DNA of 64,000 nucleotides from Botrimarina hoheduenensis (GCF_007859815.1 NZ_SJPH01000002.1:295824-359823); one strand, 5' to 3'. Numbered from the stretch's first letter, positions 47,113 through 56,596 are shown. Numbers and translations are program-made. Notes: generated from the letters alone by a model not told the origin.

Positions 47113-48309
47113 ATGTTCGTACGCCCGATGGCCGTTGGTTTGTCGCTCGCCCTTGCGCTGGGCGGGACCGCTTGGGGTCAGAATGCTCCGGCTTCCGGCG
47201 GCGCTGCTGCTCCTGTCGGCGCTGCCGATCCGGCCGCCGCTTTCCAACAGGCGGTTGCGGATTACAAGCAGGCGATCCGGTCCATCGAGAAGCTACGAAC
47301 CGAGCACCAGGGGGCCAGTGCCGAGCGCCAGGCCCAGATCAACAGCGAGCTGCAGACGCAGATCGCGAGCACCCAAGCGAAAGTCGATGCCATGCTGAGT
47401 TCTGCCCTCGAAGCCTTCCGCGCGGCCCCGATGGCCGACCCCGAGGTCACCAAGCTCCTGGTGGCCGCGGTCGAGCACCAGATGGTAGGACGTGGTGCTG
47501 AGGGCGGGGGAGACGACTACGAAGCCGCTTTGCCCGTGATCGAGGCGCTGGTCGATGCGGGCCATGAGCGGACCGAGCTGCCGCTGTGGGGCGCGTTTGC
47601 GGCGGTGGTGACCAATCAGTTCGATCTGGCGGACAAATTTGCCGCAGTGGTCGAAGAACGCAAGACGCTGCAGACCTCGCCCGGAACCACCGAAGCCGCC
47701 CAAGACACGTTTGACAACGCGATCCGCTATTTGAAGGAACGCGACCGGTTCCGCGCTCGGTGGGAGGCGGAAAGCAAGATTCAGGCGCAGGATGCGGCCG
47801 CAGACAATCTGCCCCGTGTGCTGCTGACCACTTCCAAAGGGGACGTGGTGATCGAGCTGTTTGAGGACCAGGCACCCATCGCGACCGCCAACTTCCTCAC
47901 GCTCGCTAAAGACGGTTTCTATGACGGGGTCGTCTTCCACCGCGTGCTGCCACGTTTCATGGCGCAAGGTGGGGATCCGACAGGCACCGGCTCCGGGGGG
48001 CCCGGCTACGCGATCGCTTGCGAATGCGCACGCCCCGACGCGCGTAAGCACTTCCGTGGCACGCTCAGCATGGCGCACGCCGGACGCAACACCGGTGGCA
48101 GCCAATTCTTTCTGTGCTTTGTACCGACCGAGCACCTGGACGGGCGTCACACCGCCTTCGGTCGCGTGGTAGAGGGCTTTGGTGTGCTTGCGGATCTGAA
48201 TCGCGTCGATCCCAATGGCCCAAGCCCGCCAGCGGACAAAATCCTCTCCGCAAAAGTGCTTCGCGATCGTGGTCACAGCTACTCGTTTGAGAAGCTTCCG
48301 GGCCGCTAG
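47113..48309 (+). CDS. Exported cyclophilin-type peptidyl-prolyl isomerase with long N-terminal domain
   Basis: 398 residues. The ATG at 47113 opens a signal peptide (MFVRPMAVGLSLALALGGTAWG). Residues about 35-235 form an Ala/Gln/Glu-rich helical domain of unknown role (EKLRTEHQGASAERQAQINS). Residues about 236-398 are a cyclophilin with FHRVLPRFMAQGGDPTGTGS, RGTLSMAHAG, GGSQFFLCFVPTEHLDGRHT and FGRVVEG. The catalytic Arg and the FMAQGG core are kept. It should catalyse proline isomerisation outside the cytoplasm. Upstream is the divergent rsmD. Confidence 0.93.
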   Translation: MFVRPMAVGLSLALALGGTAWGQNAPASGGAAAPVGAADPAAAFQQAVADYKQAIRSIEKLRTEHQGASAERQAQINSELQTQIASTQAKVDAMLSSALEAFRAAPMADPEVTKLLVAAVEHQMVGRGAEGGGDDYEAALPVIEALVDAGHERTELPLWGAFAAVVTNQFDLADKFAAVVEERKTLQTSPGTTEAAQDTFDNAIRYLKERDRFRARWEAESKIQAQDAAADNLPRVLLTTSKGDVVIELFEDQAPIATANFLTLAKDGFYDGVVFHRVLPRFMAQGGDPTGTGSGGPGYAIACECARPDARKHFRGTLSMAHAGRNTGGSQFFLCFVPTEHLDGRHTAFGRVVEGFGVLADLNRVDPNGPSPPADKILSAKVLRDRGHSYSFEKLPGR

Positions 48310-48363
48310 ATTTGGCGAACCACAGCGGGCCGTCCAATCTCCCGTCGCGCCTCTATTGCGGGA

Positions 48364-48388
48364 GCGCAGGCCGCTCTCCGGCCTGCGC
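48364..48388 (+). terminator. Stem-loop after the cyclophilin gene
   Basis: A perfect 9-bp stem (GCGCAGGCC/GGCCTGCGC) with a 7-nt loop. The sequence after it (acggctccggg) is not U-rich, so efficiency as an intrinsic terminator is uncertain. Confidence 0.5.
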
Positions 48389-48512
48389 ACGGCTCCGGGT
48401 GCGTTTGGTCGATTGATCGTAAGTGATTATGCCATATGGACTTGATGCGATCAATGCGGGCGCAGTAAGGCGTCTTAGTTGACTTCTTGGGGGCTTAGAC
48501 CGTACGCTTGAT

Positions 48513-48547
48513 TTGCTTTGAGCAATGCTAAGGCCGCCTCTTATAGC
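48513..48547 (+). promoter_or_regulatory. Putative lysR promoter with overlapping LysR-type box
   Basis: TTGAGC (48518-48523) and TATAGC (48542-48547) are 18 bp apart and resemble -35 and -10 hexamers. TTGCT-TTG-AGCAA (48513-48525) is a 13-bp T-N11-A inverted repeat typical of LysR-family binding sites. It covers the -35, as expected for autorepression. Confidence 0.5.
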
Positions 48548-48618
48548 GATCGCTAATCGGGGGGCCGCAGGGCGCGGATGCCCTTTTCCGGTTTAGCCTT
48601 CGTCACTCGCGGTCGGTA

Positions 48619-49593
48619 GTGCAGCTGCGTTCGTTAAAGATCTTTTGCGATATCGTGCGGCTCGGCAGCTTTTCGAAAGCCGCCGAGTTGAATGGCGTTT
48701 CGCAGCCGAACGTCAGCCAGATGGTCCATAACCTTGAGGATCGACTGGGGGTGCAGCTTATCGATCGCTCGCGCAGGCCGTTTGTTATTACGCCTGAAGG
48801 GGAGCGCTACCATAAGGGCTGCCTCGAACTGGTCCAGCTCTACGATGAACTCGAGCGAGATATCCGCTCGCTGCACGATCACCAGACAGTCCGCTTGAAC
48901 ATCGCCGCCATCTATTCGGTGGGCCTCGGGCAGATGCGACGGATGGTTGATGAGTTCCGTCGAGAGTCGCCCGAGATCTTGCTCCGGATCGATTACATGC
49001 ACCCCGATCAGGTGCAGTGCGCTGTGGAGTCGGGCGATGCAGACATCGGTGTGGTGAGCTATGCCGAGACCACGAAGAAACTGTACGCGCGATCCTGGCG
49101 TAACGAGCCGTTCGCGGTGGCGGTGGCACCGAGCCATCCGCTGGCGAGCGAGAGCGTAGTGTCGGTTGATCGGTTGAGTCATCAGTCGCTGGTGATGCCA
49201 TCGTCGGGACTGCGGGTCCGCGATGAGATGGACCGCTGGCTGGCCTCGCAGCGAGCTCCGGTGGTTGTGGCGCTCGAGTTTGACAATCTTGAATCGGTGA
49301 AGCGAGCGATCGAAGTGGGGGAAGGGATCGGCCTGCTGCCGGCAGCCACTTTTGCTTCGGAGGTGGCGTTGGGATCGCTCGTGAAGGTTGGTCTGGCGGA
49401 TCGGCTGGGCGCGGTCGACGCCTTTGTGCGGCCCCTCGGATTGCTGGTCCGGCGCGATGAGCCCCTCAGCCCGGCAGCCCAACGATTTATCGAATTGCTC
49501 CAGCGTCACGCGGGCGATCCGCCCGACCTGTTGATTCCTGCGCGAAAACACAGTCCGCAAGAGGGAGCAATCCCCCAAGTGACCGTCCTGTAG
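48619..49593 (+). CDS. LysR-family regulator, probable control of gltBD
   Basis: 324 residues from a GTG at 48619. The winged helix-turn-helix occupies residues 1-60 (LKIFCDIVRLGSFSKAAELN, VSQPNVSQMVHNLEDRLGVQ). The remainder is a periplasmic-binding-protein-like effector domain (residues about 90-300; DADIGVVSYAETTKKL, VGEGIGLLPAATF). It lies 90 bp upstream of gltB in the same direction, and matching boxes precede both genes, so a GltC-like role in activating glutamate synthase is likely. The effector, perhaps 2-oxoglutarate or glutamate by analogy with GltC, is not determined. Confidence 0.92.
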   Translation: MQLRSLKIFCDIVRLGSFSKAAELNGVSQPNVSQMVHNLEDRLGVQLIDRSRRPFVITPEGERYHKGCLELVQLYDELERDIRSLHDHQTVRLNIAAIYSVGLGQMRRMVDEFRRESPEILLRIDYMHPDQVQCAVESGDADIGVVSYAETTKKLYARSWRNEPFAVAVAPSHPLASESVVSVDRLSHQSLVMPSSGLRVRDEMDRWLASQRAPVVVALEFDNLESVKRAIEVGEGIGLLPAATFASEVALGSLVKVGLADRLGAVDAFVRPLGLLVRRDEPLSPAAQRFIELLQRHAGDPPDLLIPARKHSPQEGAIPQVTVL

Positions 49594-49623
49594 CCCACCG
49601 GTGCTGCGACATCAGCACATTGT

Positions 49624-49677
49624 TTCGCGCCTTGCGAAGCTCATGTTTCTCACCGCCCCTACGTCCTGCGATATAAA
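49624..49677 (+). promoter_or_regulatory. gltB promoter with LysR-type inverted repeat
   Basis: TTCGC-GCCTT-GCGAA (49624-49638) is a perfect inverted repeat containing T-N11-A. TATAAA (49672-49677) is a good -10, but no -35 stands 17 bp before it, as expected of an activated promoter. The box centre is about 52 bp before the predicted start of transcription. Transcription would begin at about 49684, so either the GTG there is leaderless or the true start is ATG 49708. Confidence 0.55.
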
Positions 49678-49683
49678 ACTTAA

Positions 49684-52600
49684 GTGAACTCCAAAGCGAT
49701 TGATGCGATGCGTAATCCTGCCTCGTTGCTGCATCTTCCCTCTCAGCAGGGGCTGTACGATCCCGCGCACGAACACGATGCCTGCGGAGTGGGCTTCATC
49801 GCGAACGTGAAGGGCGTAGCGAGCCATCAGATTGTGGTAGACTCGGAAGATTTGCTGCGGCGGATGGACCACCGCGGTGCCTGTGGGTGCGAAGAAAACA
49901 CGGGCGATGGAGCGGGAATTCTGACCGCGGTGCCGCAGCGTTTTTTTAAGGCAGCCATCGAAACCGACCTGGGCGTGGAACTGCCGGCGAGTGGCCGGTA
50001 CGCCGTTGGTAACGTTTTTCTTCCGCAGAGCGCTTCGGAGCGTGACCGCTGCAAGGCGGCGGTCGCGCATCTCGTGAGCGATGCCGGTCAGCGTCTGGTG
50101 GGCTGGCGTCCTGTGCCGGTTGATCCGGTGCTGGCGGACCTGGGCCCGACTGCCAAGAACGCTCAGCCGGTTATTGAGCAGCTTGTGATCGCCGCGGCCG
50201 ATGACTGCGAGGCGGAAGCCTTTGAGCGGACGCTCTACCTGATTCGTAAACGGTCCAGCAACCAGCTCCGCCGCGACCCGTCGCTCAAGCAAGCCAAGCT
50301 GTTCTATATCTGCTCGCTGAGCACCAAGACCATTATCTACAAGGGGATGCTCACCACCGAGCAGCTCTACCGATTCTACCCCGACCTGAAGGACCCCACG
50401 TTTGAGAGCCATCTGGCGATGGTCCACTCGCGGTTCGCGACGAACACTTTTCCGAGTTGGGATCGCGCGCAGCCGCTGCGCTTTATGAGCCACAACGGCG
50501 AGATCAACACGGTCAAGGGCAACGCCAACTGGATGTTCGCCCGCCAGGGGGTGCTCGAGAGCAGCCTGTTTGGCGAGCGGCTTCCGCAGCTGTTCCCCAT
50601 CGTCGAGCCCGACTGCAGCGACTCGGGAACGTTTGACAACGTGCTCGAGTTTCTGCAGATGTCGGGTCGCTCGCTACAAGAGGCCATCATGATGATGGTT
50701 CCCGAGGCGTGGCAGAATCACGCCACGATGAGCCCGACCAAAAAGGCGTTCTACGAGTACCACTCCGCCTTGATGGAACCGTGGGACGGCCCCGCCTCGA
50801 TCGTGTTCACCGATGGCAAGTACATCGGTGCGGTGCTCGACCGCAACGGCCTGCGGCCCTCGCGTTACTACCTGACTCACGATGATCGCGTGATCATGGC
50901 GAGTGAGGTCGGAGTGGTTGACGTCGATCCGGCAAACGTCAAAGCGAAGGGTCGATTGCAACCCGGCCGGATGTTCTTGGTTGATTTCGAGCAGGGGCGT
51001 TTGATCCCCGATGAAGAGCTTAAGGAAGACTTCGCCACCCGCCAGCCTTACGGCGATTGGATTGCGAAGCAGCGGATCGACCTGAACAGACTGCACCCGG
51101 AACGCGAATCGCATAACTTTGATCCGGCCACGCTGCTGGCGCGGATGCAAGCGTTTGGCTTCACGGTCGAGACGATGAAGTTCATGCTGTTGCCGCTCGT
51201 CAAGGTCGAGAAGGACCCGATCGGGTCGATGGGCAACGACAGCTGTCTGGCGGTCCTCAGCGACAAGCCGCGGATGCTGTACGACTACTTCAAACAGCTC
51301 TTCGCACAGGTCACGAATCCTGCGATCGATTCGATCCGCGAGGAAGTGATCATGTCGCTCGAGTGCTACATCGGCCCCGAGCGGAATCTGCTCGAGCCGA
51401 CCGAGCGGCACGCGCATCGCTTGCGCCTGAAGCACCCGATTCTTTCCAACGAGCAGCTTGCCGCCATCCGGCACATGACCGATCCGGGTTGGAGCACCAA
51501 GACGATCGACACGACCTGGGCGCGGAGCCACGGTGCCAGCGGCATGCGCGATGCTCTGGATCGGGTCTGCCGCGAGGCGGAGAAGGCGGTCGATGGCGGG
51601 GAGACGATCCTGCTGCTGTCGGATCGGCAAGTGCGTCAGGGGCGCGTCGCGATTCCGATGCTGCTGGCGGTGGGAGCCGTCCACCAGCACCTAATCAAAA
51701 GCAGCAAGCGGACCCGTGTGGGTCTGATCTGTGAGACAGGCGAGGCCCGCGAGGTCCACCATCACTGTTTGCTGGTGGGGTATGGTGCCGACGCGATCAA
51801 TCCGTATCTGGCGTTTGAGTCGCTGTGGCAAGCACGGCGCGACGGTCTCATGGACGAAGTTGAACCACAGATTGGCGATGAAGGGGGCGAAGGGCACGAA
51901 CATCCGGCGATCGAAGCGGGGGCCGATGGCGAGGCGTTCGACCCGATCAGCGCCGCCGATCACGATTTGGTGCGTAAGTATCGAACGGGCGTCGCGAAGG
52001 GCATGCTCAAGGTGATGGCCAAGATGGGCATCTCGACACTGCAGAGTTACAAAGGTGCCCAAATCTTTGAAGCCCTCGGCATCAAGGATGAGGTGATCTC
52101 GCTCTGCTTCACTGGCACGGCAAGTCGCGTGCAGGGGGTCGATTTCAAGGTGCTCGCCGAGGAAGCCTTGCGGCGCCACGCCCTGGGTTTCCCCGATCAC
52201 CCCACCCCACGCCTGCCGGTGTTGCCTAACCCCGGCGAGTTTCACTGGCGTGCCGAAGGTGAGCGGCACATGTGGGATCCACAGTCGATCGCCGATATCC
52301 AAGCGGCCGCGCGAGCGGGCGACCAAACCGCTTATGCACGGTTCGCAGACCACATCAATAACGATAGCCGCACCCGCTGCCAGCTGCGTGGACTGTTGGA
52401 TTTCAAAAAAGATGGCTCGCGCATACCAGTCCCGTTGGACGAAGTGGAGTCGGCGAAAGAGATCGTAAAACGCTTTTGCACCGGTGCCATGTCGTTCGGA
52501 AGCATCTCCGCCGAAGCCCACGAGACACTCGCTGTGGCGATGAATCGTCTGGGCGGTAAGAGCAACACGGGTGAGGGTGGCGAGGATCCGGCCCGCTGGA

Positions 52601-54375
52601 CTCCGGATGCGAACGGCGACTCGCGACGCTCGGCCATCAAACAGGTGGCGTCGGGGCGCTTTGGCGTCACGATCAGTTATCTCACGAACGCCGATGAGAT
52701 CCAGATCAAGATCTCGCAGGGTGCCAAGCCAGGCGAAGGGGGCGAGCTGCCCGGTCGCAAGGTGGATGACAATATCGCACGCATCCGCTACAGCACACCC
52801 GGCGTGGGCCTCATCAGCCCTCCACCGCACCATGATATCTATTCGATCGAAGACTTGGCACAGCTGATCTACGACCTGAAGAACGCCAATCGCGCCGCGC
52901 GAATCAGCGTGAAGCTGGTTTCAGAAGTTGGCGTAGGGACGATCGCCGCGGGGGTCGTTAAAGGGCATGCCGATCATGTGCTGATCGCCGGCGACGGTGG
53001 CGGCACGGGGGCGTCGCCGCTGACCAGCATCAAGCACGCGGGTCTGCCGTGGGAGATCGGCATCGCCGAGACCCACCAGACGCTGATGGCTAACGATCTG
53101 CGGAGCCGCGTCGTGCTCCAGACCGACGGAGGCCTGAAGACCGGCCGCGATGTGGTGATTGCGGCACTGTTGGGTGCCGAGGAGTTTGGTTTCAGCACGG
53201 CACCGCTGATCACGCTGGGCTGCATCATGATGCGGAAGTGCCACCTGAATACCTGCCCGGTGGGGGTCGCGACGCAGGACCCTGAACTCCGCAAGATGTT
53301 CCGTGGCAAGCCCGAGCATGTGGTGAACTATTTGTTCATGGTCGCGGAAGAAGCGCGCACGATTATGGCAGAGTTGGGTTTCCGAACGATCCCCGAGATG
53401 GTCGGCAAGATCGAAGTGCTTGACGCGACAAAAGCTGTCAGTCACTGGAAGTCGGATGGCTTGGACCTCAGTAGTCTGTTTACCCCTGGTCCGCGGCCTT
53501 ACGACAACGCCGACGCTTACTGCACCCAGGCCCAAGATCACGGGTTGGAGAAGACGCTTGATGTGCGTCGCCTGCTAGACATTGCCCGCCCGGCGCTCGA
53601 AGCGGGCCAAGCGGTCGAAGCCGAACTGCCGATTGTGAATACCGATCGGACGGTAGGAACGATCCTCTCGAATGAGATCGCAAAGCGCTACGGCGAAGCC
53701 GGCCTGCCCGCCGATACGATCCACCTGAAATTCACCGGTCATGCGGGTCAGAGCCTCGGTGCCTTCTTGGCGCACGGAGTGACGATTGAGCTGGAAGGCG
53801 ACGCCAATGACTACGTGGGCAAAGGCTTATCGGGAGGTCGGGTCATCGTTTATCCGCCAAAGGCTTCCACCTTCAAGGCAGAGGATCAGATCCTGGTTGG
53901 CAATGTGTGCTTGTACGGGGCAACTCGGGGCGAGGCGTTTTTCCGCGGCCGAGCGGCGGAACGGTTTGCCGTAAGAAACAGCGGTGCCCATGCGGTGGTT
54001 GAGGGCGTTGGCGACCACGGCTGCGAGTACATGACAGGCGGTCGAGTGGTGATCCTCGGCCCGACCGGGCGCAACTTTGCGGCGGGCATGTCGGGTGGCG
54101 TTGCATACGTCTGGGCTCCTAATCGGGAGACCTTCGAGCTGAATCACAACGCGGGCATGGTGGATCTGGAGGAGGTTCGTGACGAAGAGGACATCGCCGA
54201 ACTTCACGAGTTGATTGCTGCCCACCAAGCCGCGACCGATAGCCCTGTAGCCGCCGACGTGCTCGAGCGTTGGGAAGAGGTCTTGGGCGAGTTTGTGAAG
54301 GTCATGCCGACCGACTACAAGCGAGTTCTAGAAACGCTCAAGGCGCGCGCTCCAGAAGAACCCGCGCCGGTTTAG
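49684..54375 (+). CDS. gltB: Glutamate synthase large subunit (GltB)
   Basis: 1563 residues, full length. It makes two glutamates from glutamine and 2-oxoglutarate together with GltD. The N-terminal amidotransferase begins with Cys34 (HEHDACGVGF) after a short leader that is cleaved in the family. The synthase domain has TGAMSFGSISAEAHETLA (FMN site), GEGGEDPARW and the 3Fe-4S cysteines in CIMMRKCHLNTCPVGVATQ. The C-terminal beta-helix has Gly-rich GGRVIVYPP and GGVAYVWAP repeats. GTG 49684 or ATG 49708 is the start (see promoter). gltD follows 93 bp later. Confidence 0.97.
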   Translation: MNSKAIDAMRNPASLLHLPSQQGLYDPAHEHDACGVGFIANVKGVASHQIVVDSEDLLRRMDHRGACGCEENTGDGAGILTAVPQRFFKAAIETDLGVELPASGRYAVGNVFLPQSASERDRCKAAVAHLVSDAGQRLVGWRPVPVDPVLADLGPTAKNAQPVIEQLVIAAADDCEAEAFERTLYLIRKRSSNQLRRDPSLKQAKLFYICSLSTKTIIYKGMLTTEQLYRFYPDLKDPTFESHLAMVHSRFATNTFPSWDRAQPLRFMSHNGEINTVKGNANWMFARQGVLESSLFGERLPQLFPIVEPDCSDSGTFDNVLEFLQMSGRSLQEAIMMMVPEAWQNHATMSPTKKAFYEYHSALMEPWDGPASIVFTDGKYIGAVLDRNGLRPSRYYLTHDDRVIMASEVGVVDVDPANVKAKGRLQPGRMFLVDFEQGRLIPDEELKEDFATRQPYGDWIAKQRIDLNRLHPERESHNFDPATLLARMQAFGFTVETMKFMLLPLVKVEKDPIGSMGNDSCLAVLSDKPRMLYDYFKQLFAQVTNPAIDSIREEVIMSLECYIGPERNLLEPTERHAHRLRLKHPILSNEQLAAIRHMTDPGWSTKTIDTTWARSHGASGMRDALDRVCREAEKAVDGGETILLLSDRQVRQGRVAIPMLLAVGAVHQHLIKSSKRTRVGLICETGEAREVHHHCLLVGYGADAINPYLAFESLWQARRDGLMDEVEPQIGDEGGEGHEHPAIEAGADGEAFDPISAADHDLVRKYRTGVAKGMLKVMAKMGISTLQSYKGAQIFEALGIKDEVISLCFTGTASRVQGVDFKVLAEEALRRHALGFPDHPTPRLPVLPNPGEFHWRAEGERHMWDPQSIADIQAAARAGDQTAYARFADHINNDSRTRCQLRGLLDFKKDGSRIPVPLDEVESAKEIVKRFCTGAMSFGSISAEAHETLAVAMNRLGGKSNTGEGGEDPARWTPDANGDSRRSAIKQVASGRFGVTISYLTNADEIQIKISQGAKPGEGGELPGRKVDDNIARIRYSTPGVGLISPPPHHDIYSIEDLAQLIYDLKNANRAARISVKLVSEVGVGTIAAGVVKGHADHVLIAGDGGGTGASPLTSIKHAGLPWEIGIAETHQTLMANDLRSRVVLQTDGGLKTGRDVVIAALLGAEEFGFSTAPLITLGCIMMRKCHLNTCPVGVATQDPELRKMFRGKPEHVVNYLFMVAEEARTIMAELGFRTIPEMVGKIEVLDATKAVSHWKSDGLDLSSLFTPGPRPYDNADAYCTQAQDHGLEKTLDVRRLLDIARPALEAGQAVEAELPIVNTDRTVGTILSNEIAKRYGEAGLPADTIHLKFTGHAGQSLGAFLAHGVTIELEGDANDYVGKGLSGGRVIVYPPKASTFKAEDQILVGNVCLYGATRGEAFFRGRAAERFAVRNSGAHAVVEGVGDHGCEYMTGGRVVILGPTGRNFAAGMSGGVAYVWAPNRETFELNHNAGMVDLEEVRDEEDIAELHELIAAHQAATDSPVAADVLERWEEVLGEFVKVMPTDYKRVLETLKARAPEEPAPV

Positions 54376-54468
54376 CTCTCGCTCGTTGCGAGACTTGACA
54401 CCCGATTCCCGGCCCGCCTCTCCGACCGATCGGAGAGCAGACGCCCCCAGCGATAAGACAAGAAGAAG

Positions 54469-56043
54469 ATGGGAAAGCCCACCGGTTTTAAAGAGTTTGA
54501 TCGTCAGGCCGTGCCTTACCGCGATCCGGTAGAGCGTGCCAATGATTATCTGGAGATTTACACCAACGCGCCGGTAGAGCACCTTCGTACTCAGGGGGCC
54601 CGCTGCATGGATTGCGGCGTTCCGTTCTGCCAGTCGGATACCGGCTGTCCGATCGACAATCTGATTCCCGAATGGAACGATCTGGTCTATCAGAATCGGT
54701 GGCGTGAGGCGCTCGACCGGTTGCATAAGACCAATAACTTCCCCGAGTTCACCGGACGCGCGTGTCCGGCACCGTGCGAGGGAGCATGCGTTTTGGGCAT
54801 CACGAACCCGCCGGTCACGATCAAGAACATCGAGAACGCGATCATCGATCGCGGATGGGCCGAGAATTGGGTTCAGCCGCAGAAACCCGAGAACGAGACG
54901 GGGCGATCCGTGGCCATTGTTGGATCGGGCCCCGCCGGGTTGGCAGCTGCCCAGCAGCTGCGCCGCGCTGGCCACGCCGTGACCGTTTACGAGCGCGCCG
55001 ACCGCATCGGAGGTCTGTGCATGTACGGCATTCCGAACATGAAGCTCGACAAAGAGACGGTTAATCGCCGGGTCAACCAGCTCCGGCAAGAGGGAGTTAA
55101 ATTTGTGACCGGTGTCCACGTCGGCAAGCAAGAAGAGTTCGAACCAGGGCACATGACGGGCATCATGCAGGAACGCAAGGTTCCGCTGAAGTTTGTTGAT
55201 CCGCAGCACCTCGTTAATGAGTACGACGCGCTTCTCTTGGCAACCGGTGCTACCCGTCCTTTCGATCCGACTGCCAAGGCCCCCGGCCGTGATTTGGAGG
55301 GGATCCACTTCGCGATGGACTTCCTCACGCGCAACACCAAGAGCCTGCTCGACACGAATCTTGGCGACAAAGCCTATCTATCGGCCGAAGGCTTAGACGT
55401 GGTGGTCATCGGCGGTGGCGATACGGGGGCCGACTGCATTGGCACCTCGCTGCGCCACGGGGCGAAGAGCATTGCCAACCTGGAGGTTGTGCCTCAGCCC
55501 CCTGAACACCGACGCGACAACAACCCTTGGCCACAGTGGCCGCAGGTGTATCGAGTGGACTACTCGCACGCCGAGATGATCGCCAAGACCGGTCACGACC
55601 CGCGGCACTATCAAACGCTCACCAAAGAGTACGTAGGAAGTGCGGGCAAGCTGACCGGCGTGAAAGTTGTGACGATTGACTGGTCGAAGCCGGTCGAAGG
55701 GGGCGCGCCTTTCACGGAGGTAGCGGGCAGCGAGAAGACGCTTCCGGCCGACTTGGTGTTGCTCGCCACCGGCTTCCTCGGCCCCGAATTATCACTTGGT
55801 GATATGCTGGGACTGAAGACGCACGCTCCCCGCGGAAACTGGAACACAATAGCCGCTGAGCACGGCAAGTTCACCACAAATATCGAGCGGGTGTTCGCCG
55901 CGGGCGACTGCCGACGTGGCCAGTCGTTGGTTGTGTGGGCGATCAATGAAGGGCGCGGCGCGGCCCGCGCAATCGACGAGTACTTGATGGGCTACACCAG
56001 CCTGGCGGCACCCGGGCTGAACCTGCCCCAGCAGGTGGTCTGA
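54469..56043 (+). CDS. gltD: Glutamate synthase small subunit (GltD)
   Basis: 524 residues. It supplies electrons from NAD(P)H to GltB through FAD and 4Fe-4S clusters. N-terminal cluster cysteines are in RCMDCGVPFCQSDTGCPI and RACPAPCEGACVLGI. The FAD motif is VAIVGSGPAGLAAAQQLRRA and the NAD(P) motif VVVIGGGDTGADCIGTSLR. The late FAD contact is RVFAAGDCRRGQSLVVWAI. It starts at ATG 54469 with AAGAAGAAG before it. Both subunits are intact and co-directional. A stem-loop follows. Confidence 0.97.
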   Translation: MGKPTGFKEFDRQAVPYRDPVERANDYLEIYTNAPVEHLRTQGARCMDCGVPFCQSDTGCPIDNLIPEWNDLVYQNRWREALDRLHKTNNFPEFTGRACPAPCEGACVLGITNPPVTIKNIENAIIDRGWAENWVQPQKPENETGRSVAIVGSGPAGLAAAQQLRRAGHAVTVYERADRIGGLCMYGIPNMKLDKETVNRRVNQLRQEGVKFVTGVHVGKQEEFEPGHMTGIMQERKVPLKFVDPQHLVNEYDALLLATGATRPFDPTAKAPGRDLEGIHFAMDFLTRNTKSLLDTNLGDKAYLSAEGLDVVVIGGGDTGADCIGTSLRHGAKSIANLEVVPQPPEHRRDNNPWPQWPQVYRVDYSHAEMIAKTGHDPRHYQTLTKEYVGSAGKLTGVKVVTIDWSKPVEGGAPFTEVAGSEKTLPADLVLLATGFLGPELSLGDMLGLKTHAPRGNWNTIAAEHGKFTTNIERVFAAGDCRRGQSLVVWAINEGRGAARAIDEYLMGYTSLAAPGLNLPQQVV

Positions 56044-56078
56044 TCGGTTCGATCGCCATCACATTGCACCACAGCAAC

Positions 56079-56109
56079 GAGGCCAACTCCCGGTGCGAGA
56101 GTTGGCCTC
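56079..56109. terminator. Stem-loop between convergent gltD and the small basic gene
   Basis: GAGGCCAACTC (56079-56089) pairs perfectly with GAGTTGGCCTC (56099-56109) across a 9-nt loop. It lies 36 bp past the gltD stop and 48 bp past the stop of the leftward gene. There is no strong U-tract. Confidence 0.7.
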
Positions 56110-56156
56110 GGTTGATTCGGTTTATCCGCGAGGTGTTAGCGATCGCCGCGTGGCTA

Positions 56157-56501
56157 TCAGCCGAGCTTGGAGAGTGCCTTCAGCAGCTTCTCAGCCTGCT
56201 CGACACCGCCCACCTTCGAAGCGAATTCGCGGGCGTCGATCAGCGATGACAGGCTGACCTTGTCGCTGACGCTGCCTGCCGGACGGCCGACGCCGCGCTT
56301 CTTGGCGACCTTCTTGCGGGGCTTCTTGCCGGCTTTGCGGGCAGCGGCGGCCTTGACGTTGCTGACCAACGCCGGGGCGACTTCGATGCCCTTCTTCTTG
56401 AGCTCGTTGCAGACCTCGGTCGGGCCGGCCTTGGGATTGGCCGCCATGAACTCGCGGATCGCCGCGCTCTTGTTAGTTCCGCCAGCACGTTTCTTAGCCA
56501 C
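56157..56501 (-). CDS. Small basic DNA-binding-like protein with AT-hook motif
   Basis: 114 residues. The GTG start at 56501 follows AAGGA at 8-nt spacing. Residues 10-50 look like a winged or helix-turn-helix domain (KSAAIREFMAANPKAGPTEV, KKKGIEVAPALVSNVKA). Then comes a basic linker with an AT-hook-like core (KKRGVGRPAGS) and a C-terminal helix (LIDAREFASKVGGVEQAEKL). Proteins of this layout recur in planctomycetes as hypotheticals. A nucleoid-associated or regulatory role is plausible but unproven. Confidence 0.8.
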   Translation of the reverse strand: MAKKRAGGTNKSAAIREFMAANPKAGPTEVCNELKKKGIEVAPALVSNVKAAAARKAGKKPRKKVAKKRGVGRPAGSVSDKVSLSSLIDAREFASKVGGVEQAEKLLKALSKLG

Positions 56502-56568
56502 AGGTGAAATCCTTCAACAGGGAGTGTGTAGTACCGCCACCAATCCTCAGGTTCGCTACCTAAAGATA

Positions 56569-56596
56569 TTTGTAGTATTAGACGCGTTATCGTCAA
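56569..56596 (-). promoter_or_regulatory. Putative promoter of the small basic protein gene
   Basis: On the minus strand TTGACG (56591-56596) is followed after 16 bp by TACAAA (56569-56574), in an AT-rich stretch about 70 bp before the GTG at 56501. Confidence 0.5.

Larger units (their letters stand above)
48310..48618. other. Intergenic region before lysR with a hairpin and a promoter
   Basis: 309 bp without a gene. GCGCAGGCC (48364-48372) and GGCCTGCGC (48380-48388) form a perfect 9-bp stem with a 7-nt loop, 55 bp after the cyclophilin stop; it may end that transcript but lacks a U-tract. The right half carries the lysR promoter and LysR-type box. Confidence 0.6.
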
